The notes under the pieces: model-generated
What the model was told of the DNA's origin: nothing
The model's input: only the letters and a program-made list of their open reading frames with translations
Database searches by the model: none
Made by a program: the position numbers and the translations under genes
In this document: one piece after another, positions 44,564 through 53,374 of the stretch
Layout of the letters: each line of letters opens with the position of its first letter
Numbering within the stretch: position 1 is the stretch's first letter
Assembly (NCBI RefSeq): GCF_004684345.1
Contig: NZ_CP038469.1
Coordinates: 2,728,001 to 2,792,000 of the forward strand
DNA length: 64,000 bases
Origin: Citrobacter tructae
GTDB lineage: Bacteria > Pseudomonadota > Gammaproteobacteria > Enterobacterales > Enterobacteriaceae
Reading direction: 5' to 3'

Positions 44564-46530
44564 ATATGACCTGGCAGGATGACGTTATTCATAAAATAAA
44601 TTTGGATGGAGCTTTTGTTTACATCATAAACGATCCAGATGGACTACTATACGAGCCTGTAATAGCAACCTCACTTCAAGAAAAAAATGCGTTCATTTTT
44701 GATGATGATGACCCATTAGCATTACGTCTGGCCTATGAAACATGGCGTAGTGGTGAGAATAAAATATCTTTTCTGATTCGGCTGACGGTTGAGCGTGATA
44801 TTTTTATACCTCATGATATTCAACATGAGTCAAAAGAGATTGATTTTCATCTATCAGAATTTTTCCAGGATATTGATTCAGATATACTAAGATTACTACC
44901 AGCCACGTTATATCAGTCAGTCATGGATGCGCTGAAATTATTTGCTCCGGGTAGGCTCAGCCAACAGTCCAGTCTAGATTTCTTATTGCGCCATATATAT
45001 AGAATTGCACCTGAGATAATCCAATCCAGTACGGACCTTGTTAGGCTATTGATTAGAAAGCATTATATTGGCATTGAAATGCCAATGCAAATTGAAACGA
45101 GACTAATTCATCTACTGAGTTTAGTGCCTGGTTTTGGCTTATGGAATATCAGTCGACTGATTTCCAATAAAGCTTATTTTTTTGATTTTCTTCAAAAACA
45201 ATGGAAAATATACTTACAAGATGAAGAAAAGAGTCCTATCTACTTTGCATCTCGACCAAACACTCAGCTAATTGTTCCTTTTGCTGATGGTGATGTTCGC
45301 GTTTTTATTGATAATCTGTTTGCTGAAGGCATTATAAAGCCAGTGGCGATAAAAAGCTTACCTCCTGAACACTGGGCATCATTTGCTGTACTAAAAGAAC
45401 CAAAAGTAACAGAAAAAGAACGAATACTACACCTACTTAATAATGCAAAAAAAACATTCAACCAATACTCAGAAGAAAGTGCAAATGCAGACTTTTGGCT
45501 TGAGCAGTCACGTTCTCTTGGTATCATGAACGCCCTTTTTTATCAAAATAAAAATTTTCCTGCAGTTGAAGTTTTGTTTGATGACATTAAAAATATTAAC
45601 ACTGATGTAGATGGATTATTTCAACATTGGTTGCTAATCAACTATGCAAAAATACAAACCATACCAACTGTTCGTTATCCATCTATGTTGCATAAAGTTC
45701 CTGACTGGATATCACGCAGGATAGATTCAGGTAATAAAATTTGTTTGCTTGTTTTAGATGGTATGGGGGCTCGCCAATGGCCATTATTACGTAAGCAATT
45801 ACAAATATGCGAAAATATTTCAATAGAAGAGCATTCTTGTTTTGCTTGGGTGCCGACGATAACGTCAATTTCACGGCAAACCTTGTTCTCAGGGAAGCGT
45901 CCATTTTTGTTTGGCGAATCTTTACTGACTACAAATAAAGAAGAGCAACTGTGGCTTAATTATTGGATGGATAAAGGATTAAACAAACGAGAAATTAAGT
46001 ATGCAAAGAAAATTGAGAATTATTCAGCCGATGAATGGCAATCACTAGTTGGGTCACTACCAGTTAAAATTGCCGGTTTAGTCATAAATTTTATCGATGA
46101 ACAGATGCACGGCATGAAAATGGGAATGGCTGGATTAAATGTAGTAGTTGATAGCTGGCTGGCCGAATGGAAATTCAAAGATAAAATTTCAGACCTACTG
46201 GAGAATGGGTTTGAAGTTATAATTACTTCAGACCATGGTAACCAAGAGGCTATCGGTATGGGATATATCAATGAAGGGGTAAAAGCTGAGACTCGGGGAG
46301 AACGAGTACGAATTTATAATGACCCCAGTTTGCGAGACAGCTCTGCTGCAAACTTTCAAGATTCTGTGATAGTATGGCCAGGTCCTGAGATGGGCCTGCC
46401 AAAAGGGACATACCCTTTGCTAGCCGGCTCAGATAAAGCCTTTAAAAGTAAAGGGGATGTTGTTGTAGGGCATGGAGGAATCAGCCTCCATGAGGCAATA
46501 GTGCCTTTCATTATTGTTAACAAAAAGTAG
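44560..46530 (+). CDS. pglZ: BREX phosphatase-fold protein PglZ
   Basis: This 656-residue protein has a PglZ domain of the alkaline phosphatase superfamily. The metal-binding aspartate lies in LLVLDGMGARQWP (D400), the presumed nucleophile region in VPTITSISRQTLFSG (432-446), and the second metal motif is ITSDHGNQE (555-563). PglZ is the signature gene of all BREX systems; in some it acts as a nuclease or phosphodiesterase. An alternative ATG two codons downstream is equally close to the coupled brxHII stop. AT content is high. Confidence 0.92.
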   Translation: MNMTWQDDVIHKINLDGAFVYIINDPDGLLYEPVIATSLQEKNAFIFDDDDPLALRLAYETWRSGENKISFLIRLTVERDIFIPHDIQHESKEIDFHLSEFFQDIDSDILRLLPATLYQSVMDALKLFAPGRLSQQSSLDFLLRHIYRIAPEIIQSSTDLVRLLIRKHYIGIEMPMQIETRLIHLLSLVPGFGLWNISRLISNKAYFFDFLQKQWKIYLQDEEKSPIYFASRPNTQLIVPFADGDVRVFIDNLFAEGIIKPVAIKSLPPEHWASFAVLKEPKVTEKERILHLLNNAKKTFNQYSEESANADFWLEQSRSLGIMNALFYQNKNFPAVEVLFDDIKNINTDVDGLFQHWLLINYAKIQTIPTVRYPSMLHKVPDWISRRIDSGNKICLLVLDGMGARQWPLLRKQLQICENISIEEHSCFAWVPTITSISRQTLFSGKRPFLFGESLLTTNKEEQLWLNYWMDKGLNKREIKYAKKIENYSADEWQSLVGSLPVKIAGLVINFIDEQMHGMKMGMAGLNVVVDSWLAEWKFKDKISDLLENGFEVIITSDHGNQEAIGMGYINEGVKAETRGERVRIYNDPSLRDSSAANFQDSVIVWPGPEMGLPKGTYPLLAGSDKAFKSKGDVVVGHGGISLHEAIVPFIIVNKK

Positions 46531-46536
46531 TTAGTC

Positions 46537-47253
46537 ATGGTTAAAACTCCAGGTTTCTGCCGCCATATCGAGAAAGAATGGCTTGAACAAACGCTCCGCT
46601 GGGTTGCTAGCGAAGCAGATAGTGTGCAATTAAATAAAAACCTGGAAGTATTTCTTGGTACGTATATAGCAACTAAAGAAAATCGGCGCAAAGCTCGAAA
46701 TTTATTAACCTCAATTTGGATGCGACCAAAAAATAAAGATGTTTTTTTTGAGACAAGCATTCAATTACATCAAGAGATTGATGCATTTTCATTACCTATT
46801 CACTGGGGAATGTTAATTGCAAAAAAACCTTTCTTTGCTGAAGTCGCTCGCTTTATCGGCCGACAAGCCAGGTTAAATGACGCATTTACCTTTTCTCAAG
46901 TATTTCGCCGAATGAGTATGTTATATGGTGAGACACAAGCAACCAGTAGAGCGCTAAGTGCTGTTTTAAGGACTATGATCGAGTTAGGAGTGATAGATAG
47001 AAGTAATAAACCAACATCATATTCGGTCGTTCCAATTCAAGAAAAAGTTAGCAACCATATAGCAAATTGGTTAACTACCGCTGCTATGATTTCATTGAAC
47101 AAAGTTAGCATTAGTCTTGATGAAGTATTAGCTGATCAAGTGTTCTTCCCATTTCAAATTGATATCAGCTTGAATACACTTGATGTATCAACATTTGAAT
47201 ACTTGCAGCAAGGAAACTCAATAGTCGTTTTCAAAAGGAATCTTTACTCATGA
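46537..47253 (+). CDS. brxA: BrxA-like DUF1819 protein, copy 1
   Basis: This 238-residue protein is of the BrxA/NusB-like inner-membrane-annotated DUF1819 type: HIEKEWLEQTLRWV at the start, ARNLLTSIWMRP, LPIHWGMLIAKKPFFAEVARFIGR and the VLRTMIELGVI segment. BrxA binds DNA in studied systems and is the last gene of type 3 BREX. It starts 6 bp after pglZ and overlaps a second paralogue by 4 bp. Confidence 0.82.
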   Translation: MVKTPGFCRHIEKEWLEQTLRWVASEADSVQLNKNLEVFLGTYIATKENRRKARNLLTSIWMRPKNKDVFFETSIQLHQEIDAFSLPIHWGMLIAKKPFFAEVARFIGRQARLNDAFTFSQVFRRMSMLYGETQATSRALSAVLRTMIELGVIDRSNKPTSYSVVPIQEKVSNHIANWLTTAAMISLNKVSISLDEVLADQVFFPFQIDISLNTLDVSTFEYLQQGNSIVVFKRNLYS

Positions 47254-47957
47254 AACCCATTATTGGATTCAATCGGCATTTAGAGATGGATTGGCTTGTT
47301 CAAACCGCATCCTGGTCGGCGAATGGGATTCACGGGCAGGCATTAAAAAATAAAATTGATAGTTTACTTGCCCCTAGTTTTGACAGCAAAGTAGCACAAG
47401 ATAAAACCAGAAATCTTCTTTTTGGCATTTGGGATTCAGAATCGAAATCGGTGCCCAAAGCATTTCATTCCGACGCCTGTAAATTGCTCATTGAACACAG
47501 TGAAATAAATATAGCTATTCACTGGGGAATGATGCTTGTTAAATACCCCTTCTTTTACAATATCGTAATACAAATTGGTAGAATGACCAAGCATGAAGGT
47601 CTGTTCATTTACAATCAATTAGAGCAACGCATTACTGAAAGCTATGGGGATACTTCAACTATCAAGCGTTGTATGCAATTTGTTGTTCGAACCTTAATAA
47701 ATCTAGAATTGTTATCTAACCCTAAATCAGGCACATACCAGTTGCGAAAATCAATTGCGATTAATCACGATAATGTTATCGCTTGGCTGACTGAAGTATC
47801 AGTGAGGGCTCAAGGAAACTCTAGTAAAAGTATGTCTGCTATTATTAATGACCCAGCTTGGTTCCCATTTGATATTAATTTCAATGAAAATAGATTATCT
47901 TCCAATATACGACTTGATGTTCATCACCAAGCTAATGATGCTATAGTTTTTCTATAA
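47250..47957 (+). CDS. BrxA-like DUF1819 protein, copy 2
   Basis: This 235-residue protein is a diverged paralogue of the preceding one: HLEMDWLVQTASWSA, TRNLLFGIWDSES, IAIHWGMMLVKYPFFYNIVIQIGR and VVRTLINLELL align in the same order. The two genes overlap by ATGA and must be co-translated. Tandem DUF1819 genes suggest a heterodimer or a division of labour, which is inference. It ends the BREX operon; a 13-bp inverted repeat lies 35 bp downstream. Confidence 0.8.
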   Translation: MKPIIGFNRHLEMDWLVQTASWSANGIHGQALKNKIDSLLAPSFDSKVAQDKTRNLLFGIWDSESKSVPKAFHSDACKLLIEHSEINIAIHWGMMLVKYPFFYNIVIQIGRMTKHEGLFIYNQLEQRITESYGDTSTIKRCMQFVVRTLINLELLSNPKSGTYQLRKSIAINHDNVIAWLTEVSVRAQGNSSKSMSAIINDPAWFPFDINFNENRLSSNIRLDVHHQANDAIVFL

Positions 47958-47973
47958 AAATAAAGAAGTTAAA

Positions 47974-48098
47974 CTTTAACACCTCATCAGCCACACGCCT
48001 GATCAGTATATTTAAGATACCGATCAGGCGTGTGCAATCTAAAAAAATAGGTTGTATCTTTTACAAAAAACATCTTTAACACATATATCACCACACGC
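47974..48098. repeat. Paired direct repeats 100 bp apart and a hairpin
   Basis: CTTTAACAC-N8-CCACACGC occurs at 47974-47998 and again at 48074-48098, exactly 100 bp apart. A perfect 13-bp inverted repeat (CACACGCCTGATC / GATCAGGCGTGTG, 47992-48034) overlaps the first copy. The hairpin lacks a T tract on either strand, so it is not a classic terminator. It lies between the BREX operon and an opposing small gene. Confidence 0.6.
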
Positions 48099-48161
48099 AT
48101 TTAATTAAAAAAACAACATTTAACATAATGGATTAAAATAAAACAGCCGGATAGCCGTTTT

Positions 48162-48464
48162 TTACAACCAATGATTTGGAATAACCAAATTAAACGCACG
48201 AGCAGCATAGCTAAGCGTTTTTATGTATTCATCATACTTTTTTTTATCAATAGACTGGCCCATCTTACGTAATTCCAGTATATTCTGCAACTCAGGAAGA
48301 TTAAACATACCTAGTTTATAAAAATTCCCCCATGATGGAGTACCAAAGAGATTGTAAATAACAACTGTGCTGTCGCGCTCACTCGCTAATCTTTTCTCAC
48401 CTAATATTTTAGTTAACGCATCCTCTGCTTCATCTTTATCTTCGTAAGTGTTTAGTAATTTCAT
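48162..48464 (-). CDS. Uncharacterised 100-residue protein
   Basis: The protein reads MKLLNTYEDKDEAEDALTKI and ends YAARAFNLVIPNHWL. It is soluble-looking and mixed alpha/beta; I do not recognise the family. The opening pattern (KLLxTYxDxxEAExA) recalls small DUF2007-type proteins, a weak likeness. The start at 48464 has GAG seven bases upstream; a frame extended to 48530 would add a hydrophobic stretch and cannot be excluded. It sits between the BREX operon and the Mokosh-like gene, in very AT-rich DNA. Confidence 0.55.
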   Translation of the reverse strand: MKLLNTYEDKDEAEDALTKILGEKRLASERDSTVVIYNLFGTPSWGNFYKLGMFNLPELQNILELRKMGQSIDKKKYDEYIKTLSYAARAFNLVIPNHWL

Positions 48465-48556
48465 TACAATACTCATATTTATAATAACAGCCCACAGAAT
48501 ATACCATAATTCAACATATTCTTTCAACATTAAATATATTACATCAAAGATAGTCA

Positions 48557-48586
48557 GTAAAAATAGCCATCCGAAAAAAGATGGCT
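48557..48586 (-). terminator. Terminator after the helicase-PLD gene
   Basis: On the minus strand AGCCATC / GATGGCT with an eight-base loop is followed by ATTTTTA. It lies 17 bp past the stop of the large minus-strand gene. Confidence 0.75.
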
Positions 48587-48602
48587 TAATAAAAACAATT
48601 AT

Positions 48603-51600
48603 CTAAACCTGACGCCTATCAAGACTATTATAAATTGCCTCAATCTCGCCTTTCAGGTTATCACCGCAATAAACCATCGATGTATCGTATCGTTCATATC
48701 GCGCTTCACGTGTCGCACTAAACCAGTTGAATGATCCCACGCACAGCAAGCCATCATCACCAATAACAATTTTGCTATGAACACGATTGACCAGTTTTGT
48801 CGCAATACCATGGGCATTCAGTTTCTCCAGCGCCGCTTTAAGGTTCTGTTGCTTCTCTTTTCGCTTCTCAAAATCATTATGTTCAGTGTTATAGCTTCTA
48901 TCAGTGACTATCGTGACGCTAATACCACGAGAACACGCCGCAATCATGGAATCAAGAAAACCGGTTTGATCCAGCTTTTGCCAGGTTAGCCACGGAGAAA
49001 CTATCGTGATGTGCTTACCGGTATTTTCAAACGTCTGATTCAGGAAGTTATCATGCTGCTCCACACCATGGAGTGTGTAGATTTTGGTCTCGGAAGTTTT
49101 TAAATCCTTACGCTCTTTATAATCAAAAGTGAGCGCATTCTTCTCTGACTCAAAGAGATATTTTGCCAGTAATCCCCGCGGAGATGAGGCTGGCTGGATC
49201 TCAAACAGATCCATATCGCCGAAGACCAGGAAACTGTCCTTCGCACGGGAGACAGCAACGTTCAGCATGCTGTTATCGCTATCAATAAACCCGCCATCTT
49301 CATGTTTTGAATAGACTGGCGAGAATATAACAATCGCTCTTTCCGCCCCCTGAAGAGAATGCACGGTGCCCACTGTGAGCGACTTTTCATTCGCGCCTGC
49401 GCTGATGCCTTGTTTATCCAGCGCCTGTTTGATGGTCGATACCTGAGCGCTAAAAGGCGTCACAATACCGACAACCTCATGAAGCGATTTGCCGTAATGC
49501 GCTTCAATATCCTGCTGACTATCTGTCAGCCAGGCCGCTATCGTTTCAGCCTCAAGCAAATTATAACGACTTCCGCTACTTGCCAGCTCTCCTTTACCAT
49601 CAATATGGAGATAACCCATTGCGGGTATTAAATTGCTCTCTTCACGCCCTCTTTTAGGCAACAACTTACCGTGATAGCAGAGCGTATTGCAGTATCCAAT
49701 AATATTATCGAAGCACCGGCGGTGTTCATACAAGTACATCCCACGGGCCAGTTCGGGATCATATTGATAGCGCGAAGCACACTGCGCTATTTTCATAACG
49801 CTGCCAGATGCAGCGCTTTTACCTAGCTCTGCGATTGCCGTATATTTCTCGGTAATCTCTTCTTGTGTACTGCCAGACAGAATTTTTTCCGCCAGCATGT
49901 TACCGACATCAATCGCGGGAGCAATACTCCATATTGGCGGGATCTGTTTCGTATCACCAATCACTAATGCCTTTTTAGCTAAGGCAAACGAGGCAGCAGC
50001 CACTTCAGGAAGCACCTGCCCGGCTTCATCGACAATGAGTAAATCAGCGAAGTCATATAAATAGTTTTTCTCGAATTTACGCTGCCCTTTGTGTTCGCTT
50101 ATCTGCATATTGCCGGGCAGCATATAGCAGGTCATGACTACGCATGGAGTAAGTTTCATTCGGCGTTGCCAGCGAGCGGTTACCCCTTTAGCACCTTTCT
50201 TGCCCTTCTCTTTCTGCAGATCATCGATCTTCGCCATATCCATTAGCCAACGACCTTCCCAGTAGTGGGTCGTCAGTAAGAATGCAGGAAAGCGAATCTG
50301 CGTATCAGCCAGTTCATCTGCCTGTAAGAAGCTCAGTTCCTCGTCGCCCTCATACCCTAAATCGAGTGCCAGCCTCTGCCATTCCTGAGCCGCCTGCTGT
50401 TCTTTAAGAACAATTTCATGGGCGGAGTCAATCTGCTGCCGGTATGTTGTTTGCTCGCGCTCAGCGGAGTTGAGCAGTCCATCTATATTACGTTCGATGG
50501 TTTCAGGATCAGACCACTGATTTCCCGCAATCAGCGTACCTAATTTATCTTCGAGAAACAGTTGTATTTGGTACTGCCGCTTACTGCGAACCGCTGGGAG
50601 CCAGGAAAATAATGAATAGACCAGTGATTCACCGGCGCGATATTTTCTCCATTCCGTTTTAGCACTCTTTAGTTGAGTGACTTTTTGTTCTTGCCCGGAG
50701 AGTAATTTATTTAGATTAGCGAGATATTGCTCAATGTCATTAGCAATAAGCTCTCTCGCCGCCCGAACCTGGCTTAACGTTTGCCATACAGAGTTCAGCC
50801 TTACCAATTGTTCGGATTTTGCTGCCAACTGACCATGCAGGAGTTCAATGACCTTTTCAGGGGATGAACAATCTTTTTCAGGAAATGCTGCCTTAGCTTT
50901 CTCCAGATAAAACAGCAGTGCATCCTCTGCATACTCTTTTGACTCAACCTGGTTGAAGAAATCTTCAGTTTGATATTTTTTGGCTGCCTCGGCTTTACGA
51001 GTGCTTGAGGGAAAATAAGCGCCGAAGCTTTTCAGCTCTAGCAACCATCGTCCGGCCATTGCACCAGTGCCCTGGGAAAAATCTTTCCCGAACGCCTCGA
51101 TAATGTTCGTTACAGCCTGGTTATTCGTTGAAGTCGCGATAATAACCGGAGGCTCAGATTTTTCGAGAGCCGCTCTGGCCCACTGCGTGGCAATGATAGA
51201 AAGCACCAGAGTGGTTTTCCCGGTTCCAGGAGGACCATTAACGGCAAGGATGTCTCCATGTCTGGCATCCAGAAAATGGCTTAAGGCATCGCGTTGAGCC
51301 TTTGCCAGCGGGAACTTATCTCCGGAGTATCCAAGCCTGTCGCTGAATTTTGCTTCGGGAGCGAGTAAAGACTCTGCCGCATGAACCTCCCGCGAGGCGA
51401 AACGATTGAAAAGCGGCACATCCTTTTTGCAAACAAGCAGGTGGTCATAAAGCGAAAGAATATGGAAACTGGCTCCACCAGTTTGCGCCATTTTAACAAT
51501 ATAACCGTGCTCAGCGAGTTCATATTGTTCGGGATTTTTAACCCAGTCGCCGGCAACATTTTTCAGTAGCCTCTCTGAATCATCCAGATATTGACGCCAA

Positions 51601-52118
51601 TCCTGCTGCCAGGCTGCATATCGTGCTTCTCGTTCTTCATCCGTTTCGGCGGTCTTATCAACACTGTCATCAAAGTTGATAGAGAATGATGTATGTGTCG
51701 TTTTGTATTTGTCATACTGCTCAATCTCACCAATCGAAAATGCCCCTTTTGGCAAAGGTTCAAGCAGGTCTCTGGGAATGGTGGTCGCTGGCGTCGGATA
51801 TAAAAAACCTTCACGGCTCAACAGGGCTGGCGTCACTATCGGGGTAACAACATCAGGCGCGCCAGCGGAACGATCCTTTCCATGCTGCAGTAACCGGAAA
51901 TAAACCTTTGGCCGCAAGATGACATCGACTGTTTCGACGTCGTCTTTTTCTCCTTCAAAAAATTTATCGACGATCGCTTCGTCAAGACGTCCCGCCGCTA
52001 TCCCATGCCAGTGAGTGAAATTTTTGGCGTCTTTGCGTTCAAAACTGCCCTTTCCTGACTCAGCATCTGCCAGCGAGTTGCGCCAGTATGAGGCAAACCC
52101 TAAAGCATTTTCATCCAT
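48603..52118 (-). CDS. mkoC: SF1 helicase fused to phospholipase D nuclease, Mokosh type II-like
   Basis: This 1171-residue protein has an N-terminal region of unknown fold (1-270), then a UPF1/Dna2-like superfamily 1 helicase. Walker A GPPGTGKT is at residues 295-302, LLIVDEAGQVLPE is the DEAG-box, GDTKQIPP is motif III, and VGTVHSLQGAE and LNVAVSRAKD are motifs V and VI. A coiled-coil-rich insert separates the RecA-like parts. The C-terminus has a single PLD motif HSKIVIGDD (H1114, K1116, D1121) followed by GSFNWFSA. Helicase plus PLD in one protein is the layout of the Mokosh type II anti-phage gene. The call rests on architecture alone. Confidence 0.75.
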   Translation of the reverse strand: MDENALGFASYWRNSLADAESGKGSFERKDAKNFTHWHGIAAGRLDEAIVDKFFEGEKDDVETVDVILRPKVYFRLLQHGKDRSAGAPDVVTPIVTPALLSREGFLYPTPATTIPRDLLEPLPKGAFSIGEIEQYDKYKTTHTSFSINFDDSVDKTAETDEEREARYAAWQQDWRQYLDDSERLLKNVAGDWVKNPEQYELAEHGYIVKMAQTGGASFHILSLYDHLLVCKKDVPLFNRFASREVHAAESLLAPEAKFSDRLGYSGDKFPLAKAQRDALSHFLDARHGDILAVNGPPGTGKTTLVLSIIATQWARAALEKSEPPVIIATSTNNQAVTNIIEAFGKDFSQGTGAMAGRWLLELKSFGAYFPSSTRKAEAAKKYQTEDFFNQVESKEYAEDALLFYLEKAKAAFPEKDCSSPEKVIELLHGQLAAKSEQLVRLNSVWQTLSQVRAARELIANDIEQYLANLNKLLSGQEQKVTQLKSAKTEWRKYRAGESLVYSLFSWLPAVRSKRQYQIQLFLEDKLGTLIAGNQWSDPETIERNIDGLLNSAEREQTTYRQQIDSAHEIVLKEQQAAQEWQRLALDLGYEGDEELSFLQADELADTQIRFPAFLLTTHYWEGRWLMDMAKIDDLQKEKGKKGAKGVTARWQRRMKLTPCVVMTCYMLPGNMQISEHKGQRKFEKNYLYDFADLLIVDEAGQVLPEVAAASFALAKKALVIGDTKQIPPIWSIAPAIDVGNMLAEKILSGSTQEEITEKYTAIAELGKSAASGSVMKIAQCASRYQYDPELARGMYLYEHRRCFDNIIGYCNTLCYHGKLLPKRGREESNLIPAMGYLHIDGKGELASSGSRYNLLEAETIAAWLTDSQQDIEAHYGKSLHEVVGIVTPFSAQVSTIKQALDKQGISAGANEKSLTVGTVHSLQGAERAIVIFSPVYSKHEDGGFIDSDNSMLNVAVSRAKDSFLVFGDMDLFEIQPASSPRGLLAKYLFESEKNALTFDYKERKDLKTSETKIYTLHGVEQHDNFLNQTFENTGKHITIVSPWLTWQKLDQTGFLDSMIAACSRGISVTIVTDRSYNTEHNDFEKRKEKQQNLKAALEKLNAHGIATKLVNRVHSKIVIGDDGLLCVGSFNWFSATREARYERYDTSMVYCGDNLKGEIEAIYNSLDRRQV

Positions 52119-52434
52119 TACCAGTCCTATGACTCAACGAAATCCATTGATTTATCGAATATAAAATCACCGTATGGATAACTATTGTCCACGTTGAAAG
52201 GCTGGCTGCAACGTTTTGTTCACGCTTCGATACAAATACTCAGGTTATGCGGAGTTCAGAAAACGACCATATCCTGCTGCATAGCACATAAAAGCTTTAT
52301 AACTGAAGCAGCAGAGGATTACCGGTTGCGCAGCACGATCCAGAAGCCGGTGAGCCCTACTGGACAGCGTTCAATGCAATATTGGAACCTGTAAGTTCAG
52401 AAAATAGCGCTGTCGTAGATAGTTTATAGCTTAA
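52119..52434. other. Intergenic region with a possible gene fragment
   Basis: This 316-bp stretch contains the promoter of the large minus-strand gene, which could not be fixed. On the plus strand about 40 codons ending at 52430 (GLPVAQHDPEAGEPYWTAFN ... VVDSL, stop TAG) read like the end of a lost gene, but I cannot name it. Confidence 0.4.
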
Positions 52435-53214
52435 CTATCTCAATAAATTACCCCGATGCCATTCCAAATAACCATACGACTCAACAGAAAATGCCTTTAT
52501 TTTCTCTGGCAACAAACACTGTTCTTTAACACTAATATCCAGCTCCTTACTAATTAATAAACGCCCATCGTTCTCAAACGAAATCCACCCCTGATCGAAT
52601 AGAATATCAATATGTGCGGCCAGTATAATTCCATTATAAGGATCAAGGCGTTCATTCCCATTCTCGCAGGCAGCCCAGGGCTTTATATGGCTGGCACGCA
52701 GTAAAGGCGCAAACGTCGTTCCCGTAACAGGGCATACCGGATACAGCATGAGACAATTTTTCCGAAAGATACCCTGCCCCAGCCGTGCCGCAATCAACTG
52801 CTCGCGTACGGTATCTTCAATACTTTTATCCTGCTGAATAGCAAGACAATCACGTTGTGCCTGTTCATCTCCATCAGAAGATATTAACGAAAGAACGCGC
52901 TGCTCAATCGCACTCTCTGAAAGCAGACTCAATCGCTGATGCACACGCTGTGCTGAATGAGAAAGCGCAGCAGGAGCGCCCTGCTCGTCAAGCCAACCGA
53001 CACGCACATCAGTAAGCCATGAATCAAAACGGTCACGACTATTTTTCAGACTATTGTGAAACTCGCTGGTAGTTTTGCCCGCTCCAAATCGAGGATAAAA
53101 CAAGGCAAAAGCCTCTTTCCATTTCTGAACACCCAGTCCTACGGGTGGTTGAGATTTACCGTACTTCGACAAATACCACGCCACTTCAAGCAAATCGTCT
53201 TCCGAGCTATTCAA
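52435..53214 (-). CDS. HNH endonuclease (COG3440 type)
   Basis: This 259-residue protein has a helical N-terminal domain (DDLLEVAWYLSKYG ... WKEAFALFYPRFGAG) and a C-terminal HNH_2 nuclease with CLMLYPVCPVTGT, LLRASHIKPWAAC, RLDPYNGIILAAHIDILFD and EWHRGN. This family is regarded as restriction-type endonucleases. The start is a TTG at 53214 preceded by AGGA at seven bases; no ATG fits the family's N-terminus. It stands alone, head-to-head with an island gene on the other strand. Confidence 0.82.
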   Translation of the reverse strand: MNSSEDDLLEVAWYLSKYGKSQPPVGLGVQKWKEAFALFYPRFGAGKTTSEFHNSLKNSRDRFDSWLTDVRVGWLDEQGAPAALSHSAQRVHQRLSLLSESAIEQRVLSLISSDGDEQAQRDCLAIQQDKSIEDTVREQLIAARLGQGIFRKNCLMLYPVCPVTGTTFAPLLRASHIKPWAACENGNERLDPYNGIILAAHIDILFDQGWISFENDGRLLISKELDISVKEQCLLPEKIKAFSVESYGYLEWHRGNLLR

Positions 53215-53374
53215 TGTTACGTCCTGTTTTTCCAGCGTAAATCATCACCAGATTATGTCTGAAAAGATCGTTAACTAAACTGATCAGGTTAGTTGTTTTA
53301 GCAAAAACATCTCACACCGGTTTTCACCATCAACAAGCACTACGCACAACCAACAAACCAATAAGGAACACGCC

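Noticed and set aside
34647..47957. BREX type 1 or a type III restriction system
   Set aside because: No BrxL, BrxB or large PglX of type 1, and no type III Mod/Res pair; gene order with BrxF, PglXI and BrxHII fits type 3.
47992..48034. Standard intrinsic terminator for the BREX operon
   Set aside because: The 13-bp stem has no T tract on either strand, so it is listed as an inverted repeat.
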